From the NCBI RefSeq assembly GCF_003635045.1, contig NZ_RBXT01000001.1, positions 124,001 to 188,000 on the forward strand: DNA of 64,000 nt. The letters are read 5' to 3'. Positions 61,590 through 64,000 of this stretch are shown piece after piece. The stretch is from Terracoccus luteus (lineage in GTDB: Bacteria; Actinomycetota; Actinomycetes; Actinomycetales; Dermatophilaceae). Below the pieces are notes generated by a model, which was not told the origin of the DNA, did no database searches, and saw nothing but the letters and a program-made list of their open reading frames with translations. A program made the position numbers and the translations under genes. Every line of letters begins with the position of its first letter. The first letter of the stretch is position 1.

Positions 61590-61892
61590 TCAGGAGATCG
61601 GGTGGTGCAGCGTGACGAGCTTGCGCCCGTCGGGGAAGGTCGCCTCGACCTGCACGTCGGCGATCATCTCGGCCACGCCCTCCATGACCTGGTCGCGTGA
61701 GAGCACCTCGCGGCCGCTCTCCATGAGATCGGTGACGAGCGCTCCCTCGCGGGCCCGCTCGATGACCCACGTGCTGAGCAGGGCCACCGCCTCGGGGTGG
61801 TTGAGGCGCAGTCCGCGCGACAGGCGGTCGCGGGCGACCATGCCCGCCACGGCGAGCAGCAGCTTCTCGGTGTCGGCCGGGCTGAGGTTCAC
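61590..61892 (-). CDS. ureA: Urease gamma subunit
   Basis: 100 residues, the standard length. The N-terminus [20 protein letters not shown] and the C-terminus ([18 protein letters not shown]) match the family. First gene of ureABCFGD; ureE is absent from the order, as in other actinobacterial urease operons. The promoter should lie in 61893-61998 before the tRNA-Lys gene. Confidence 0.95.
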   Translation of the reverse strand: MNLSPADTEKLLLAVAGMVARDRLSRGLRLNHPEAVALLSTWVIERAREGALVTDLMESGREVLSRDQVMEGVAEMIADVQVEATFPDGRKLVTLHHPIS

Positions 61893-61998
61893 GGGTCAGT
61901 TGTACGACCTCGATGTGTCCGCCGTGTTTCGTGCCGGTCACCGACGCGTCGTCCGGATGCCGGCTCGCCGCGCGAGCGGGTCGCCGCGGTCCGGGTGG

Positions 61999-62071
61999 TG
62001 GGCCCCGTCGGGCTCGAACCGACGACCGGCGGATTAAAAGTCCGATGCTCTACCGACTGAGCTAGAGGCCC
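61999..62071 (-). tRNA. tRNA-Lys (anticodon TTT)
   Basis: A 73-nt cloverleaf on the minus strand. The acceptor GGGCCTC pairs with GGGGCCC with one G-U pair, discriminator A. The anticodon loop CTTTTAA gives TTT and the T loop is GTTCGAG. No CCA is encoded. It precedes the urease operon on the same strand. Confidence 0.95.
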
Positions 62072-62259
62072 TGGTGGCCATCACGGTGCAGAGGCTCCAC
62101 GGAGCCCTGCCTGGTCTGACCGCCGACGACAGGGTACCTGCGCCCGCGCCGGCACAGCCGGGCACTCCGGGCCGGTCGCCCCGGCGGCGCCCGAGAACCG
62201 CGACCGCAACCCTCTGTCGCGACAGGTCGGGCGGTGGGACCATCGGCCAGGAGGTCCAC

Positions 62260-62640
62260 ATGCCGCGTCAGACCATCTCGACGCCCGAAGCCCCGAGCTC
62301 GCCACTCTTCAGCCAGGCGGTGCGGGCCGGCTCGCAGGTCTTCATGTCCGGCACCACCGGTGTCGACCCGGCCACCGGCCGGATGGCCGGCGACGACATC
62401 CAGGCCCAGACCCGGCAGGCGATGACGAACTGCGAGGCCGTCCTGCGGGCCGCCGGGGCGACGCTCGACGACGTCGTCGAGGTCGGGGTGCTGCTCGCCG
62501 ACCCCGGCGACTTCGCCGGCCTGAACGAGGAGTACGCCCGCTGGTTCGCCACCGACCCGCCGGCCCGGTACGTCGCCCGGCTCGGGCCCGCGGTCCCGGG
62601 TCTGCTCGTCTCCATCCGCATGACGGCCTTCTCGGCCTGA
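62260..62640 (+). CDS. RidA family protein (2-iminobutanoate/2-iminopropanoate deaminase-like)
   Basis: 126 residues; ATG with AGGAGG nine bases upstream. The family core is visible: [17 protein letters not shown] near residue 25, [20 protein letters not shown] near 50, and [20 protein letters not shown] at the end, where the Arg binds the substrate carboxylate. RidA proteins hydrolyse reactive enamine/imine intermediates; subfamily members may act differently. Confidence 0.9.
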   Translation: MPRQTISTPEAPSSPLFSQAVRAGSQVFMSGTTGVDPATGRMAGDDIQAQTRQAMTNCEAVLRAAGATLDDVVEVGVLLADPGDFAGLNEEYARWFATDPPARYVARLGPAVPGLLVSIRMTAFSA

Positions 62641-62738
62641 CCGCGGGCGCGCGCCGGTGGGCCGCCGCAGCCCGGCCCGCCCACCGGCATCCGGTTAGGG
62701 TCGAAGGGCGTCGCCACCACCGACCCCAGGAGACCTGC

Positions 62739-63260
62739 ATGAGCCTCGACCGTCCCGTTGCGCCCAACCCCTACGAGCTGCTGCCCGCGGTGGCCTCGTT
62801 CACCGTGACGAGCGACGACGTCACCGACGGTGCGCCCCTCAAGGACGACCAGGTCGCCGACAAGGGCGACACGTCGCCGCAGCTGTCGTGGAGCGGTGCG
62901 CCCGAGGGCACGCAGAGCTACGTCGTCACGTGCTTCGACCCCGACGCCCCGACCCCCTCCGGCTTCTGGCACTGGGTGCTCGTCGACGTGCCCGCCGACG
63001 TCACGTCCCTGCCCACCGGCGCAGCGGCGAACGACTTGCCGGGCAAGGCGTTCCACGTGCGCAACGACGGCGGTGGCCTCGGCTTCACCGGCGCCGCCCC
63101 GCCCGAGGGCGACATGCCGCACCGCTACTTCTTCGTCGTGCACGCGGTGTCGGAGCCCAGCCTCGGCGTCGACGAGTCCGCCTCACCCGCGGTCGTGTCG
63201 TTCAACCTCGCCTTCAAGACCCTCGGCCGCGCCGTGCTGCACGGCACCTACCAGCACTGA
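62739..63260 (+). CDS. YbhB/YbcL family Raf kinase inhibitor-like (PEBP) protein
   Basis: 173 residues. The PEBP fold is supported by [35 protein letters not shown] and [14 protein letters not shown], which form the ligand pocket. No signal peptide, so it is cytoplasmic. The role of bacterial members is unknown. Confidence 0.92.
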   Translation: MSLDRPVAPNPYELLPAVASFTVTSDDVTDGAPLKDDQVADKGDTSPQLSWSGAPEGTQSYVVTCFDPDAPTPSGFWHWVLVDVPADVTSLPTGAAANDLPGKAFHVRNDGGGLGFTGAAPPEGDMPHRYFFVVHAVSEPSLGVDESASPAVVSFNLAFKTLGRAVLHGTYQH

Positions 63261-63277
63261 GACGAGCGGTCCGGATG

Positions 63278-63315
63278 CCGGGCAGCGGGGTGGGTGCGCC
63301 CGCTCGGCTGCCCGG
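63278..63315 (+). terminator. Hairpin downstream of the PEBP gene
   Basis: CCGGGCAGC at 63278-63286 pairs with GCTGCCCGG at 63307-63315 around a 20-base loop, 18 bases past the stop. Confidence 0.5.
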
Positions 63316-63423
63316 CTGCCGCCGCCTGACGGCCTGCACGTCCGACCCCTGCCTCCACCCGGCGGGGTGGGGGCGCTGTCGATGACGCCGGGGCGTGTCC
63401 CCGGTCGGGTCTAGCCTGAACGG

Positions 63424-64000
63424 ATGAGCGAGAACGAGCGGCGCGGACACCACCGCCCCGCGTTCATGAGCCCAGCGGCGATGGAGGCCCACGGCGGCGC
63501 GTACGACCCCACCGAGGAGATCCACGCGGCGCACGAGACCGCGTCGGCGCTCGTGCACGCCGGGCGGGCGGCCGCCGACCCCGACCTGACGACGCGGCTC
63601 GTCGCGATCGTCGACGACATCGGGCTGTCCACCCTCGCCGAGCTGTGGTCGCAGCGCCCGGCCCGCAGTCTTCCCGGTGCCCTGTGGCGGCTCTACGTGC
63701 TGCGCGAGTGGGTGCGCCGCGCGCCCGAGGAGGCCAGCCGCGAGTACGCCGCCGGCATGCGCTTCACGACCCCCGACCACGCCGTCGCCGGGGCGGCCGA
63801 GCCGCCCGGGCCGACCGAGATGAGCCGGGTCATCGACGAGATCCTGCGCGGCGTCTTCGAGGGCGACCTCGCCGTCGCGCTCGAGCGGGCCGCGGCCTTC
63901 TGCCGGGTCGTCTCGGCGGGCCGTGCCGACGTCTCCGTCGGTGACGCGGCGGCCGAGCAGGCCGCCAACGTGCTCGGCCTCGGCGACGACCTCGCCGCCT
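63424..64000 (+). CDS. Unrecognised conserved-looking protein, 3' truncated by window edge
   Basis: 192 complete codons are present from the ATG at 63424 and the frame runs off the window. The protein is mostly helical, with AAHETASALVHAGRAAADPD near residue 35, LAELWSQRPARSLPGALWRL near 85 and a long acidic region toward the edge. No membrane segment or signal is seen. Third-position GC is strong, so it is a real gene. I do not recognise the family. Confidence 0.75.
   Translation, partial: MSENERRGHHRPAFMSPAAMEAHGGAYDPTEEIHAAHETASALVHAGRAAADPDLTTRLVAIVDDIGLSTLAELWSQRPARSLPGALWRLYVLREWVRRAPEEASREYAAGMRFTTPDHAVAGAAEPPGPTEMSRVIDEILRGVFEGDLAVALERAAAFCRVVSAGRADVSVGDAAAEQAANVLGLGDDLAA

Overview
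The window is a 64 kb piece of a very GC-rich (about 72-73 percent by eye), densely coding actinobacterial chromosome. The desaturase/reductase pair, SigB-type and ECF sigma factors, class F sortase, ATGA/GTGA start-stop overlaps and the very frequent octamer GGATGCCG/CGGCATCC suggest a Micrococcales member, perhaps Intrasporangiaceae; the family is inference. No rRNA, CRISPR array, prophage, insertion sequence or integrase was seen. The left edge cuts a sugar-binding protein gene and the right edge cuts an unrecognised gene.

Layout. (1) 1-5273 (+): sugar ABC importer (binding protein, two permeases) with a family 3 glycoside hydrolase. (2) 5478-9220: acyl desaturase and its ferredoxin-type reductase (-), divergent from a PucR-like regulator (+). 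(3) 9378-26085: peptide and acyl-amino-acid scavenging. It holds a class C serine hydrolase, a peptide ABC importer whose second permease and first ATPase are fused, an S9 peptidase and an acetyltransferase (all +), facing a minus-strand set of PucR regulator, D-aminoacylase, M20 peptidase and a second class C serine hydrolase. (4) 26449-29917: Asp/Glu/hydantoin racemase and NCS1 permease, divergent from an XRE-cupin regulator. (5) 30009-30196: tRNA-Asp and tRNA-Glu. (6) 30278-41420: PHP protein, SigE-type sigma with a membrane partner, Nudix, Ogt with an ECF sigma, VOC protein, class F sortase next to a Tat-exported ferritin-like protein, GNAT, a small acidic protein, methyltransferase, and a DGPF protein with an ECF42-type sigma. 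(7) 41771-46487: CDF metal exporter, GalT, phosphoketolase. (8) 46658-50880: a second sugar ABC importer with a small unknown protein and a polysaccharide-deacetylase-like protein; then DedA. (9) 51868-61892 (-): urease ureABCFGD, an NCS1 permease with a zinc-finger tail, a PEP-mutase-family protein coupled to a YcaO protein, and a SigB-type sigma factor. (10) 61999-64000: tRNA-Lys, RidA, PEBP protein and a truncated unknown.

The genes read as a soil or saprophyte lifestyle: two sugar importers with hydrolases, a peptide/D-amino-acid unit, hydantoin-like uptake with racemisation, and urease for nitrogen. The non-coding DNA is unusual. A box CCGTCGARWGG recurs at four gene ends, twice inside three-tier nested inverted repeats between convergent genes. 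A different nested palindrome lies at 26314-26417, and there are short tandem arrays at 10793, 35011 and 38751. The least explained gene set is the YcaO/PEP-mutase pair next to the zinc-finger permease at 52804-57097.
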